DNA from: Lycorma delicatula
Taxonomy: Eukaryota; Arthropoda; Insecta; Hemiptera; Fulgoridae
Direction of reading: 5' to 3'
Assembly (NCBI RefSeq): GCF_047948215.1
Contig: NC_134460.1
Coordinates: 121,905,324-121,969,323, forward strand
DNA: 64,000 nucleotides
Part shown: piece by piece, positions 10,985 to 22,332 of the stretch
Position numbering within the stretch: position 1 is the stretch's first letter
Layout: every line of letters begins with the position of its first letter
Notes under the pieces: generated by a model
The model's input: only the letters and a program-made list of their open reading frames with translations
The model's database searches: none
What the model was told of the DNA's origin: nothing
Translations under genes and position numbers: made by a program

Positions 10985-11324
10985 AATTTAAAAAACATAT
11001 AAAACAATAAAACATATATAAAAAAAAAACAAATTAACATATTTTTATAACTTTTTTATTATTTCTCTGTATTGATAAATTGTATTTAAATTCTATTAAA
11101 ATAAACTACCTGGTACAGAATACTGAGGTAAGACGTATCTTACCCTATTTTACCATGATAGTATTTTCATGGGATCATAATAAAAATTAAAAATAAAAGT
11201 AATGGAAATTGTATATTGATTTATATAAGTGCTGCTATCTGTTGCAGTTTTTATATGTAATAACTTTTAGCTGCATTTATATAAATTAATACGCAGTTTT
11301 CATAGTATTTTTATTTTTAATGTA

Positions 11325-11490
11325 TAACAGAACAGCAGATCATACTTACATATTATTTCATCAGTATTCCTAACTGTTGTTAACAACGAATTAAACATTT
11401 TTTACACGTTTTTTTTATAAATTGATTTTTGATTTTTTTTCAATAAAATATTTAAATTTTATGTAATTTTACATACTATGTAATTATTAT
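11325..11490 (+). repeat. Direct repeat, copy 1
   Basis: The stretch from acagcagatcatact to tttacatactatg resembles 12345-12515: agcatact-type start, cctcactgttgtta/cctaactgttgtta, a T-rich middle, and the end ttacatactatg. The copies are about 1.02 kb apart. Diverged; no open frame. Confidence 0.55.
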
Positions 11491-12344
11491 CCATGACTTT
11501 TACATTTTTTTATATGTTTTTTGTTCTCAAAAAGTTTAGTTAACAGGGTATGGTAAACACAAAACCTATGCACTGGTCTTCTGAACAACTGTACTTTATG
11601 TACGAACAATCGTTGCATTGTGAAAATTTTTACACATATTATGAATTTATTTTTATGTATACTTTTGCACGCATGTGCACATGCTTGTGTAAATGCTACT
11701 ACTTAGAGAAATCTCTAAGTATTTGTATGAATACAACTTGATTTAAGCTCATTTGAATTGAAATTGTTTTATTTATCATACTCTTGACCTTTTCATTCTT
11801 CTCTTTTAAATATGACAGTCTCAACTGTTGAGTGTGAATTTTTAAATTACAGGTGAGCCATAGTTTAAAACAACCTGCTGATTTTTAAGTATGCATACTA
11901 TCTGTAAACAGCAAAGATCCCATAATACTAATATTAAAATAAATCTCTAATGACTGCAGATGATATAAATTGTCTATCAACTAAAGTTTTAAACTAACTG
12001 CTGAAAATGTTGTACGTAACTACTTTAGTATAAATGATGTTTGTTGTTGAAAATTTTTGATAAATCTATTAATGAGAATATTTTATAATGTGTTTTTATA
12101 GAATTTCATAGAAATTTAAGTAAGAAGTGTAGGTATGGAAAAAATAGTATTATTTAAAAATGCTGATTGTTAACACAAGATCTAACAGTATAAATAAGTG
12201 AACTACTTCTGGTGTACAAACAAGATTTTACATGATGTTTCATTACTATAAAAATTTGATTGTGATTGAGCTTTTAGTTTTTAACAGCCTAGAGTGATTC
12301 ATTGCTTGAAATAGTTACAATCAGAGTAATTGTTAAATGCATGA

Positions 12345-12515
12345 CACAACAACAGATCATACTTGTGTGTAATTTAATCGGAATTCCTCACTGTTGTTAA
12401 ACATGATTTTTAAATTTTTTATACATTTTTTGATCTTTGATTTTTTTTTTGTTTAATAAAAATGTATTAATTTATTAAATTGCATAGTATGTTATTTTAC
12501 ATACTATGCTAAGGT
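12345..12515 (+). repeat. Direct repeat, copy 2
   Basis: Second copy of the segment at 11325-11490, starting caacagatcatacttgtg and ending attttacatactatgc. The spacing would fit a small duplication or a short element with terminal direct repeats, but the copies are diverged. Confidence 0.55.
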
Positions 12516-13119
12516 TTGAAGTTAATTTTTGTAATAGTGACTAAGGTACAGGCTCAGTAGGAAGTTTCTAGTATTCTCATTATTATAGTTTTCCATAAAA
12601 AAAAGTATTGTAACAAATTTTTAAAATATATAAATCTTCATTAAAATTTGTTGACTTAAAAGAAAAAAGTATATTTCAGTTTATGAGAGAAACTTGCTTC
12701 TCTCTCATATTTTAAATTTTATACTGTCCATTAATCTTGTAAATAATACAATTGGGTATATTAAAAAAGTACAATATAATTTTATTGGCTATTGGTTATA
12801 ATGGACCCAATTCCCAATTATTAGTTCCTATTAGTATTGGTATCTAATTCCAACATAATTTTACTCAGTTACAGAAAGAGATATATACAGCAAACTTGTG
12901 AGTGTTTATATATGTTTGTTACTACTTATGATAATCGTACTTCTGTTTCGCTTTCTAGATACATAAGATTAATCATTAATTTTGAAAATTATCATATTAA
13001 TCATGTAATTCTCTGTTTCAAAACTGGTGCCCTTTAATATTTATGAGTATTATCACTCCTTTCGTGTTTCTTCAAAATTAAATATGAAGGTTGTTTAGTC
13101 ATTAAATAGATAAATGACT

Positions 13120-14160
13120 GTAGGAAAATTGTTATTTATTCATTGATAATGCAAGTAACACTACATTTAGGCACTTGTCCCATTCTTTTGTGAGCTTTCT
13201 TATTCCAATTATATAAAAAAATTGTTCACTCCGGTATCCAGTCCATTACCTTGGTATACCTTTCTTGTACCATATTGTTGATCTGTTCATTGTTGCTGAA
13301 CTTGGTGCCACGTAAAAATTCTTTAAGAGGATCAAACAAAAAAAATCTTATGTGAAAGATCAGGACTATAACATGAATGTGGCATCCCCCCAACATGACT
13401 TTTTAATAGCTTCCCTGTGTTGAGTAGTACGGGGTCAGATGTTATTATACAGAAAAAGTATACCTTTTGAGAGAAAACCAGAATGTTTCTTTCTTATTAT
13501 GGGTTTTAGTTTAGTTTCTAGTATGTCACAGTTAATAATACTCGCTGTTAATTGTATGTGATCTTCCAAATAATTGCAACAAACTGGGCTTTTATAGTCC
13601 TAACCAGTAGCAACATGAGTCTTGATTTTTTCCTGGTGGGCAAACTGAGATTTTTCTATTTTATACACTGATATTTGGATTCTGGTTCAAAATAATGAAT
13701 CCAAGTTTCATCATGAATTACTATACGATCAAAAAAGCATTACCTTCTGCTAAAAACCATCATTAAGTTCCATACAGGTGTGATTTCAGTTGCCTTTATG
13801 ACTTGGAAAAATAAATTCCAGCAGTTTCCCATATTTTTATGTGTCAGTCCTTTCAAATAAGCTCTTTAATGCAATTTTTCAAAGCTTCAATTGAAACTTC
13901 TACTGGTTCTCTGTTTAAAAAAATCAGTGACACTTGTTCTACTCGATTTAAACTGCTTGATCACTTTTAAAAATTTTTGTATAGTTAATACACTTTTTAT
14001 CATGTTATTAACATCCATGAGAGAATTTCATCTGGTTTATGTCTTCGGAAAATAAAAATCTTATTATAGCACAGTGGTCTTCCATGGTGAAATTTCAAGC
14101 AGAGGTGATATTTTGAAAACAAAAGAGGTGAAAATAATGAAAATTCTTTTCAAATAGATG
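13120..14160 (-). mobile_element. Mariner-family transposase fossil
   Basis: The minus strand reads RIVIHDETWIHYFEPESKYQ at about 13735-13665, matching the mariner (G/H)DETW.H...PE(S/T)K signature around the first catalytic Asp. Further on come SCYSPDLSHKIFFLFDPLKE, the counterpart of the YSPDLAPSDFFLF segment, and LRGTKFSNNEQINNMVQE. Many stops and frameshifts. No intact terminal repeats found. Confidence 0.7.
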
Positions 14161-14169
14161 ATATTTTCT

Positions 14170-15218
14170 ATGCCAGGGTTACCAACTTAAACATTAGACA
14201 GTCTTTGTTTATTTTATTAAACAGTTTTCCACTGTAGCTTTTTGTTTTGTAATAGTTAAATGACTTGTATCTGTTTTTGATATTCTATATTGTGGCATTC
14301 TTTTGTTTTTATTATTCATGTAGAAATAATCTTTCTGGTTGTTATTATTTATAACAATTAAAAAAAGAAGACTTCTGGTCTGGAAAAAGTATATAACTTT
14401 GACTGTTATTCTTCTTATATAAAGAAAATGTATAATTTGTATGTGTTGAAGATTGAAAAAATATTTCAAAATGGAAACTTTAGAAAATTATGTATAAAAA
14501 AATTTTGGTTAGAAAAATCTTCTTGAAAAAATTTTGTCTAATATTCATTCATTCTTACAAAAAACTAATTTACGGATTATCCTCATTATATACTTTTATT
14601 TAACTTGTTCTGTGTACTGTGTCACATGACGGAATGGTCAGACTTTTGTCAACAATATTTAATCTATTTCCAGATGAGATAGAAGGCTAAAATTTTGCAC
14701 ATATGCTTATTGTGAAAGACAATGCATTGTGATAAAAAATTCCATAAAAAAATCGCTTTTCATAGAAAATTTGTTGTTTTTACATAACAGAAATTCAAAC
14801 AACCATGCATGCATACGAAAGACTTCAATACAAGAGTACCAATCGGCTGTGGTTTCTGGTACACAAGAAAATGAGTAGTCTATAATGTGAAGATGAGTTA
14901 TATATGGATAGCTGTTAACTAATGTCAGTGAACCCCTGCTATTAAATTTATGCATAAATTTGTTCGAGTCGATTATTAATCTTGCTACATCATTATATTA
15001 CAGAAGAAATCTAACTACGATTTTATACAGTGGTGTAGAGATAAGAAATTATTTATACAATATGTTTAAAAGTAACAAATTTATACATTTCCCTGAAATT
15101 GTGTCCAAGAAGTTTCATAATAATGCACATCTAATTGAGACTAAAAAGTATAAAATAAAATTTAATTTTAAAAACATGCTTTCATTTAACTAATGAAAAA
15201 AGTACAAAAAAAGTACCA
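14170..15218. other. Intron sequence, no feature recognised
   Basis: AT-rich; two short open frames (14707-14955 minus, 14960-15193 plus) have no recognisable motif and no splice context that would join the Cas gene. Confidence 0.35.
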
Positions 15219-15816
15219 AAATTTTTACTATTTGAAAATTTTTAATTAAAGTATAAATTGTTTGGAAAACTTTTCCAGTATAAATATATTTAAAGATGCA
15301 CTAAAAATGATAAATAACTTCACTTTCATGAAAATCAAAATAAATGTTTATAATAAACTCTTTAGATTCAAATAGTGTTTTATATTGATAATGATGATTT
15401 TGAGTATAAATCTGTTTTCTATTCATAGTAATGAATGTACTTTTATGTGAACATTTATTTATTGCATCTCAGCTACATTTAATTATAATAACGCAAATTA
15501 AATGAATTTATTAACAAAATTCCTTTACATTTTATATTATAAATAATAAAAGCGAGGGGTGGGCATTGTATTATATTTTATTTTATAATCATTTGAAAAG
15601 AAAACAGTGAATAGAAAACAAATTTATAGATCATCATTATTAGTATAAAATGTTATTTGAATTTAATGAAAGAATGTATTATAAACATTTATTCTTGATT
15701 TAATATGAAAATGAAATTATTTTTCATTTTTTAGTGAATCTTTAAATTTATTTGTACTGGAAAAGTTTTCCAAACAATTTATAATTTAATACAGTAATTT
15801 CCAAATAGTGAAATTT
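15219..15816. repeat. Foldback element with about 210-bp arms
   Basis: The left arm from about 15219 to 15430 is matched in reverse complement by 15605-15816. Both carry aattgtttggaaaacttttc on the appropriate strand, followed by cag-ta-aaat, then aaatgtttataata and ctgttttctattca / tttgttttctattca. The central spacer is about 175 bp. Likely a MITE or foldback element. Confidence 0.75.
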
Positions 15817-15999
15817 AGATATTTTTTTTTTGTAATTTTTTCATTTGTTAAATAACAGTATTTAAAAACTTTTTTTATTAGATGTCAGTATATTTCCTGA
15901 TTTACTTTTTTTTAAGGATGATAAAATTATTTGTTGATGCGTAATGATTTTTTTTTTTTATTTACATTGTGACTACCCATTTTTTTTTTATATTAAAGA

Positions 16000-17225
16000 T
16001 GAAAATTTTAAGAAGTAATAATGTATGACATTTGTTCAACACATTTGAGATTATTATATCAGTCTCTGTATGTATGTATGATGAGTTTCTGTATGTTAAT
16101 AAGAGATAAGTAAAAATCTTATTTGGGGTGAAATAGCAAGGGGAACTTATTGTATAGCTGAGTAGGACTGGAAGTAATGTATTGAGAAATAAGGAGGGGG
16201 ATTTAGGGATAGAGAATTAAATGAAATATTCATGAGGGGAGTAAATTGGTTGATTTGTACTGATTTGCAATAAAACTGTTGAATAATTACATTTTAATGA
16301 ACAAATCATTGTAACAAAAAATCAACATCTTAACACATTCTGTGTGTTAAACTTAGTAATCAATGATTATTATACTGGAATACCATTCTTCATAAAAAAG
16401 GGATGGTGCATGGGTTTGTTATATGTGCTCACATTTTTATTTTAGCTGCTATTGGTGCAGAGGGGACCAATGGTGGTGCGCCAGGTGGCTGCGTGCAGTG
16501 CACAAATGATTCACTCGTTCAAACAATTATACTTCTCGAACGAATCATTTGTTCGAAAGATTTATACTTCTTGATACGAACAAGTTATCTAAAATTATAT
16601 TTGTGTTTTGGTGATAAAGAAGGAAAACATTGGGGTTAGAGCTATATTAAAAAATGAAAACTCAAGAAACAGCTAAAACTGTTCAGGATTTTGAAGCTTT
16701 CATTGTAAAAGTTTTTGTTGTTGTTAGTACACTAAATTCATGAACATTATTTAGTTACAGTTGGCATAAACATTTAACAAAATCATGTGTAATGAAACAT
16801 AAACCATGTAACATTTTCACTGCGGGCCGTAGGCCTGCCTCTTTTTTAGTAAGAAATAGATAATGATTGACAATTGTACAGTTTTATATCTATGATCATT
16901 ATGGTTATTTTATAATTATGATTTTTTTTATTATTATGTATTGATAAGAATAAGTTTTTTCTGTTAATTTTTTAGATTTAAAAATACATATTTTTTAAGA
17001 TAATTTTGAATATTATGTAAAGCAATATTAATAATACCATTTTTTTGAAAGTACACACATTATAAGAAAATAAATTCATTATAATGAATAAGTCTATAAT
17101 TAACGGAGGTTGTAAGATGTAGTTGGTATGTTGAGATTGAAAGTGTCTATTCATCTTAGTTTTATTGCAGCATTAACCAACAATATTACATAATATAATT
17201 CTGCAGACCACACTTTCATAAATTA
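16000..17225. other. Intron sequence, no feature recognised
   Basis: Contains a short GC-richer patch at 16450-16510 in an open frame without recognisable similarity; the rest is AT-rich. Confidence 0.35.
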
Positions 17226-17229
17226 TGTC

Positions 17230-18125
17230 AACCCATAAATAACTTAGCAACAGATAAATGTAGAAAAATGAAATTTAGCAATGTTCCTACTCAAAATGAA
17301 TATATTTTTTGATGAGACCCTAGACCCTATAGTGGAGGAACTTAAAATTTTAAATGGAAAGGGTTGGGTTATAACACATCATTTTAAAGGGCATTGAAAA
17401 ACAATTTTGACAAAAACTTTGAGTTACGACAATTCTAACACTAAACTGATGTTTAATATTTTTCTTGTTTTGTAAAGTGGTTGTAATGAGACCACTTATT
17501 CAAATAATTTGCATTAATTAATTTTATTTATTTATTTAATTTGTTTATATTCAAATATTCATAAAATATGGCAATATTTAAATAACTTTTCAACCGTTAA
17601 ACATAAAATAATGAAATTTAGCAAATATTTCTGGCTCAAAACAGATCTATTTTTGGTATGATACTACCAAATCCCAAGCACCCTTGTGGGAGCAACTCAA
17701 ACATTTTAAATGAAAGGGGTAGAGTTGTGATACATGATTTTAATGCCATCAAAAAACAACAATTTTAATGTTAAACAAAACAGTCAAGTAATCCTATCTC
17801 AAAATGATTTATTTTTTACTTATTGTTCCGGGTTTATTTTCAGTAATTTTGAAAATAGCTGTGAAAAATATAAATGGTTCCATTTTTGTTAGGATTGTTG
17901 TAATGTGAAATTTATACATATTAAAATGTTTGTTACTCATTGTCTTTAATATGATGTGTTACAATCCAACAATTTCCATTTAAAGATTTGATTTGTCCCC
18001 CACAGCGAACTTCTGATTGGTGTAGTAGTGTCATATAAAAAATTGTTTGTTTCAATATAAGATCATTTCCTAAATTTCATTTTTCTATTTTTATAACAGT
18101 TCAAAAATTATTTAAGGATTGTCAT
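17230..18125. repeat. Three copies of a 180-bp module, two direct and one inverted
   Basis: Copy A (about 17240-17400, plus), copy B (about 17578-17760, plus) and copy C (about 17935-18125, minus) share aaaaatgaaattta(g)caa/gaaa, a CAA-rich middle, then ttttaaatg(g)aaaggg-like text and a cacatcattttaaagg-like end. Copies are diverged. Arrangement suggests nested insertions of one non-autonomous family immediately upstream of a Cas exon. Confidence 0.65.
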
Positions 18126-18247
18126 ACTTTAAGAACGTCCAATATAACAATGTAAAACATTGTTCAATAAATATATATTAAATGTATTAATAGCTAATTT
18201 TATTTATTTTTTTAATAATGGATATTCGTTTCTGTATTTTTTTGTAG

Positions 18248-18521
18248 ATATATGACATTCCTCCATCAAATCCAGTTCCTCGTGAACTACCATTAGAATT
18301 GGGATCTGCATTAGATTCACTTGCAAGGTTAGAAAGTGAAGCGACATCAGCCATATCACGATTATTAGGTTACGCCGGACCACAATGGAGGGAAAGAGAT
18401 AGATTAGAACCAAAACTTATGGATATTAAGTTAGCTGTTTTACGTTTACGAACTTCATTACATGACCTTGCTGAATTTGGTGAAGGAGCTTTAGGAAATG
18501 CTGCCAAAGCAGCTGATAAAG
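18248..18521 (+). CDS. p130CAS: Cas-family adaptor, last YxxP and serine-rich helical bundle (first part)
   Basis: Exon of 274 bases, entered in phase 0 after tttttgtag and left in phase 1 at G|gttagc. It opens with IYDIPPSNPVP, the seventh YxxP motif, then turns into helix-forming sequence with the core LDSLARLESEATSAISRLL and KLAVLRLRTSLHDLAEFG. This matches the serine-rich four-helix bundle of Cas proteins (Pfam Serine_rich family), a protein-interaction module that can bind 14-3-3 and other partners. A 2.4-kb LINE lies 380 bases past the donor, inside the following intron. Confidence 0.92.
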
Positions 18522-18890
18522 GTTAGCAGTGTATTTGCTGTTTATTATATTGTAAATTATTTTAAATAGTGTAAGCTTCTGTTCCCAATTCGGACACCAT
18601 TTTGTAAGCTTCTTATAAAACATCAAATTTAAATTATGCACAAAAATAAAATTTTAATTTTTAAAGAATTAATTTTTGATGAATAAAAAAATGAACTACT
18701 GTTGTTGGGATTTACGAAACAATCTACTAAGACTAAGCTGGCTTAGGTTGCTGTCTCAAGTTTTACAAAAAGACAGTTACAGTAACTCAACACATCAAAA
18801 AATAATACTTATAGCAATGACTAAATATACATTATTTATAAAAATAAAAAAAATGACAAACAATAAACACATTTGACTTTTAACACCCAT

Positions 18891-18901
18891 AATTAGTCTA
18901 C
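18891..18901 (+). repeat. Target-site duplication of the LINE, left copy
   Basis: aattagtctac, repeated exactly at 21258-21268 directly after the poly(A) tail of the element. Confidence 0.85.
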
Positions 18902-21257
18902 AAGTAATTGCAAATTTAGTAATTGCAAACACCCAATTTAAAAATCATAATAGAAGAATATACACTTGGAAAAAGCCAGGCGATACTGGAAGGTATCAGA
19001 TAGATTATATCATGGTTAAGCAAAGATTTAGAAATCAACTCGTTGACTGCAAAACTTACCCTGGAGCAGACATTGATAGCGACCATAATTTGGTGATAAT
19101 GAAATGTAGATTGGGGTTTAAAAACCTGAAGAAAAGTTGTCAGATGAATCGGTGGAATTTAGAGAAGCTTGAGGAAGAGGAGGTAAAGAAGATTTTTGAG
19201 GAGGACATCGCAAGAGGTCTGAGTAAAAAAGATATGGTAGAAAATGTAGAAGAAGAATGGGAGAATGTTAAAAAGGAAATTCTTAAATCAGCTGAAGCAA
19301 ACTTAGGCGGAATAAAGAGAACTGGTAGAAAACCTTGGGTTTCAGACGATATATTGCAGCTGATGGATGAACGTAGAAAATATAAGAATGCTAATGATGA
19401 AGAAAGTAAAAGGAACTATCGGCAATTAAGAAATGCTATAAATAGGAAATGCAAACTGGCGAAAGAAGAGTGGATTAAAGAAAAGTGTTCAGAAGTGGAA
19501 AGAGAAATGAACATTGGTAAAATTGACGGAGCATACAGGAAAGTTAAGGAAAATTTTGGGGTACATAAATTAAAATCTAATAATGTGTTAAACAAAGATG
19601 GTACACCAATATATAATACGAAAGGTAAAGTCGATAGATGGGTGGAATATATTGAAGAGTTATACGGAGGAAATGAATTAGAAAATGGTGTTATAGAGGA
19701 AGAAGAGGAAGTTGAGGAGGATGAAATGGGAGAAACAATACTGAGATCTGAATTTAAGAGAGCATTAAAAGATTTAAATGGCAGAAAGGCTCCTGGAATA
19801 GACGGAATACCTGTAGAATTACTGCGCAGTGCAGGTGAGGAAGCGATTGATAGATTATACAAACTGGTGTGTAATATTTATGAAAAAGGGGAATTTCCGT
19901 CAGACTTCAAAAAAAGTGTTATAGTTATGATACCAAAGAAAGCAGGGGCAGATAAATGTGAAGAATACAGAACAATTAGTTTAACTAGTCATGCATCAAA
20001 AATCTTAACTAGAATTTTATACAGAAGAATTGAGAGGAGAGTGGAAGAAGTGTTAGGAGAAGACCAATTTGTTTTCAGGAAAAGTATAGGGACAAGGGAA
20101 GCAATTTTAGGCCTCAGATTAATAGTAGAAGGAAGATTAAAGAAAAACAAACCAACATACTTGGCGTTTATAGACCTAGAAAAGGCTTTCGATAACGTAG
20201 ATTGGAATAAAATGTTCAGCATTTTAAAAAAATTAGGGTTCAAATACAGAGATAGAAGAACAATTGCTAACATGTACAGGAACCAAACAGCAACAATAAC
20301 AATTGAAGAACATAAGAAAGAAGCCCTAATAAGAAAGGGAGTCCGACAAGGATGTTCCCTATCTCCGTTACTTTTTAATCTTTACATGGAACTAGCAGTT
20401 AATGATATTAAAGAACAATTTAGATTCGGAGTAACAGTACAAGGTGAAAAGATAAAGATGCTACGATTTGCTGATGATATAGTAATTCTAGCCGAGAGTA
20501 AAAAGGATTTAGAAGAAACAATGAATGGCATAGATGAAGTCCTACGCAAGAACTATCGCATGAAAATAAACAAGAACAAAACAAAAGTAATGAAATGTAG
20601 TAGAAATAACAAAGATGGACCACTGAATGTGAAAATAGGAGGAGAAAAGATTATGGAGGTAGAAGAATTTTGTTATTTGGGAAGTAAAATTACTAAAGAT
20701 GGACGAAGCAGGAGCGATATAAAATGCCGAATAGCACAAGCTAAACGAGCCTTCAGTAAGAAATATAATTTGTTTACATCAAAAATGAATTTAAATGTCA
20801 GGAAAAGATTTTTGAAAGTGTATGTTTGGAGTGTCGCTTTATATGGAAGTGAAACTTGGACAATCGGAGTATCTGAGAAGAAAAGATTAGAAGCTTTTGA
20901 AATGTGGTGCTATAGGAGAATGTTAAAAATCAGATGGGTGGATAAAGTGACAAATGAAGAGGTATTGCGGCAAATAGATGAAGAAAGAAGCATTTGGAAG
21001 AATATAGTTAAAAGAAGAGACAGACTTATAGGCCACATACTAAGGCATCCTGGAATAGTCGCTTTAATATTGGAAGGACAGGTAGAAGGGAAAAATTGTG
21101 TAGGCAGGCCACGTTTGGAGTATGTAAAACAAATTGTTGGGGATGTAGGATGTAGAGGGTATACTGAAATGAAACGACTAGCACTAGATAGGGAATCTTG
21201 GAGAGCTGCATCAAACCAGTCAAATGACTGAAGACAAAAAAAAAAAAAAAAAAAAAA
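18902..21257 (+). mobile_element. 5'-truncated non-LTR retrotransposon with poly(A) tail
   Basis: Bounded by an exact 11-bp duplication (18891-18901 and 21258-21268) and ending in about 23 A residues. The element is truncated inside the endonuclease domain: in-frame sequence before the first ATG reads NRRIYTWKKPGDTGRYQIDY, the end of an APE-type endonuclease. The very start carries a short repeat, gtaattgcaaa twice within 30 bases, of the kind made at LINE 5' junctions. The insertion lies 380 bases into intron 18522-25662 in the same orientation as the Cas gene. Confidence 0.9.
18930..21231 (+). CDS. Reverse transcriptase of the LINE, N-terminally truncated
   Basis: Open from within the endonuclease domain to TGA at 21229-21231; counted from the ATG at 19012 it is 739 residues. 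The endonuclease end includes the SDHNLV motif. The reverse transcriptase domain covers roughly residues 250-550: GIDGIPVELL, AFIDLEKAFDNVDW with catalytic D388, KGVRQGCSLSPLLFNLYMEL, and LRFADDIVIL with the FADD motif at 486-489 (D488, D489). The C-terminus carries the GRPR and RESWRAASNQ tail common in arthropod endonuclease-reverse transcriptases of RTE-like or related clades; I do not assign the clade firmly. The uninterrupted frame suggests a young insertion, but the truncated endonuclease means this copy cannot move by itself. Confidence 0.9.
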
Positions 21258-21268
21258 AATTAGTCTAC
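21258..21268 (+). repeat. Target-site duplication of the LINE, right copy
   Basis: aattagtctac, identical to 18891-18901. The first A residues merge with the poly(A) tail. Confidence 0.85.
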
Positions 21269-22320
21269 TTGAATTCATAGAACCACTGTTATTTAAAAAC
21301 TTGTACATATCAGAATTTTACAAAATATCTTATTAATACTTACAGTACTAAGGAATTGGCAATCCAAATTTAATTATAATTATAATTTTTTAACATAATT
21401 TGTCATTATAACATTTTACATTTTTAATAATAGTTTTTTTTTTTTATAGTTGACAGATAAGCAATTTTCTAATGGATCCATGAAATGTTTTAATGGAGAG
21501 ACCTTTAATATTAGTTTCTCATACCTGTATATCATATAAAACATAGATTGTAAATCTCAAAAACAGTTTTTCTTTAAAATAGTCGCTGCACTCGACTCAC
21601 CGCGATGAAATCCAAGACATAACTGCATCTTTCTGATGGTCTCACTGGTCTAACCCCACCACCATTTCTCAGAATTATACAGTCTGTGAGTACGTGTACG
21701 CACTCAAACGTAATGCTTTCTGTGGGAAAAGTGTCTTTTATTTGCAAGCATGATGTCATACAACAATAAAATTTTATTTTAAGAAAGAATTTGTGATAAG
21801 TAATGAATTATGCCGCGATTATCCACAATCTGTCTTTGAATAAATCAATTTAACTTATGCGTTTTAAAAATCATCCGTCAACATATTAAGAAATTTATAA
21901 AATAAAATATACAAAATACAAATAAATTAACCAATTTAATTAAGCATTACGAGCTTAATTTAGGTCAAAATTTATAGTGGTTACAATAGTCATATTTATA
22001 AACATATAAAGTTAAAAAATGTCTTATATTTGTTCATTAGTGATTAAACTGATCATATTTGTACTAGTATACTTTGGCTGTTTGTTTTTGGCAACTCAGT
22101 TTTAGACAGACATCCAGTGCACGAGGCTACGGACTGTTTTGTTTAAGGTGTTTGTTAGAGGTAACTGTCAATGTCAGTGTTTGTATAGTCAGCAAAAGAA
22201 GTGAGACACGAATTACTGTGTAATTGTGTGGGTTATTTATATTGTATATTTTATAACAGAAATGTGTTCTGTTTATATGAAATTGTAAATATGCTCCCTA
22301 AAAAATTCAACCATACTCCA
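21269..22320. other. Intron sequence, no feature recognised
   Basis: AT-rich. A somewhat GC-richer patch at 21580-21760 is open on the minus strand for 61 codons without a motif I recognise. Confidence 0.35.
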
Positions 22321-22332
22321 TAAAATTCTTTG

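Noticed and set aside
14707..15193. Two short open frames before the foldback element
   Set aside because: No motifs and no relation to the Cas gene; consistent with chance openness in AT-rich DNA.
16403..16639. 78-codon open frame with a Gly/Cys-rich stretch
   Set aside because: No recognisable motif, no splice signals joining it to the Cas gene in phase, and the frame is not longer than chance frames nearby.
19416..20739. Minus-strand open frames within the LINE
   Set aside because: They are antisense shadows of the reverse transcriptase frame.
21574..21759. 61-codon minus-strand frame with a GC-rich sequence
   Set aside because: Looks possibly derived from a repeat, but no motif could be assigned.
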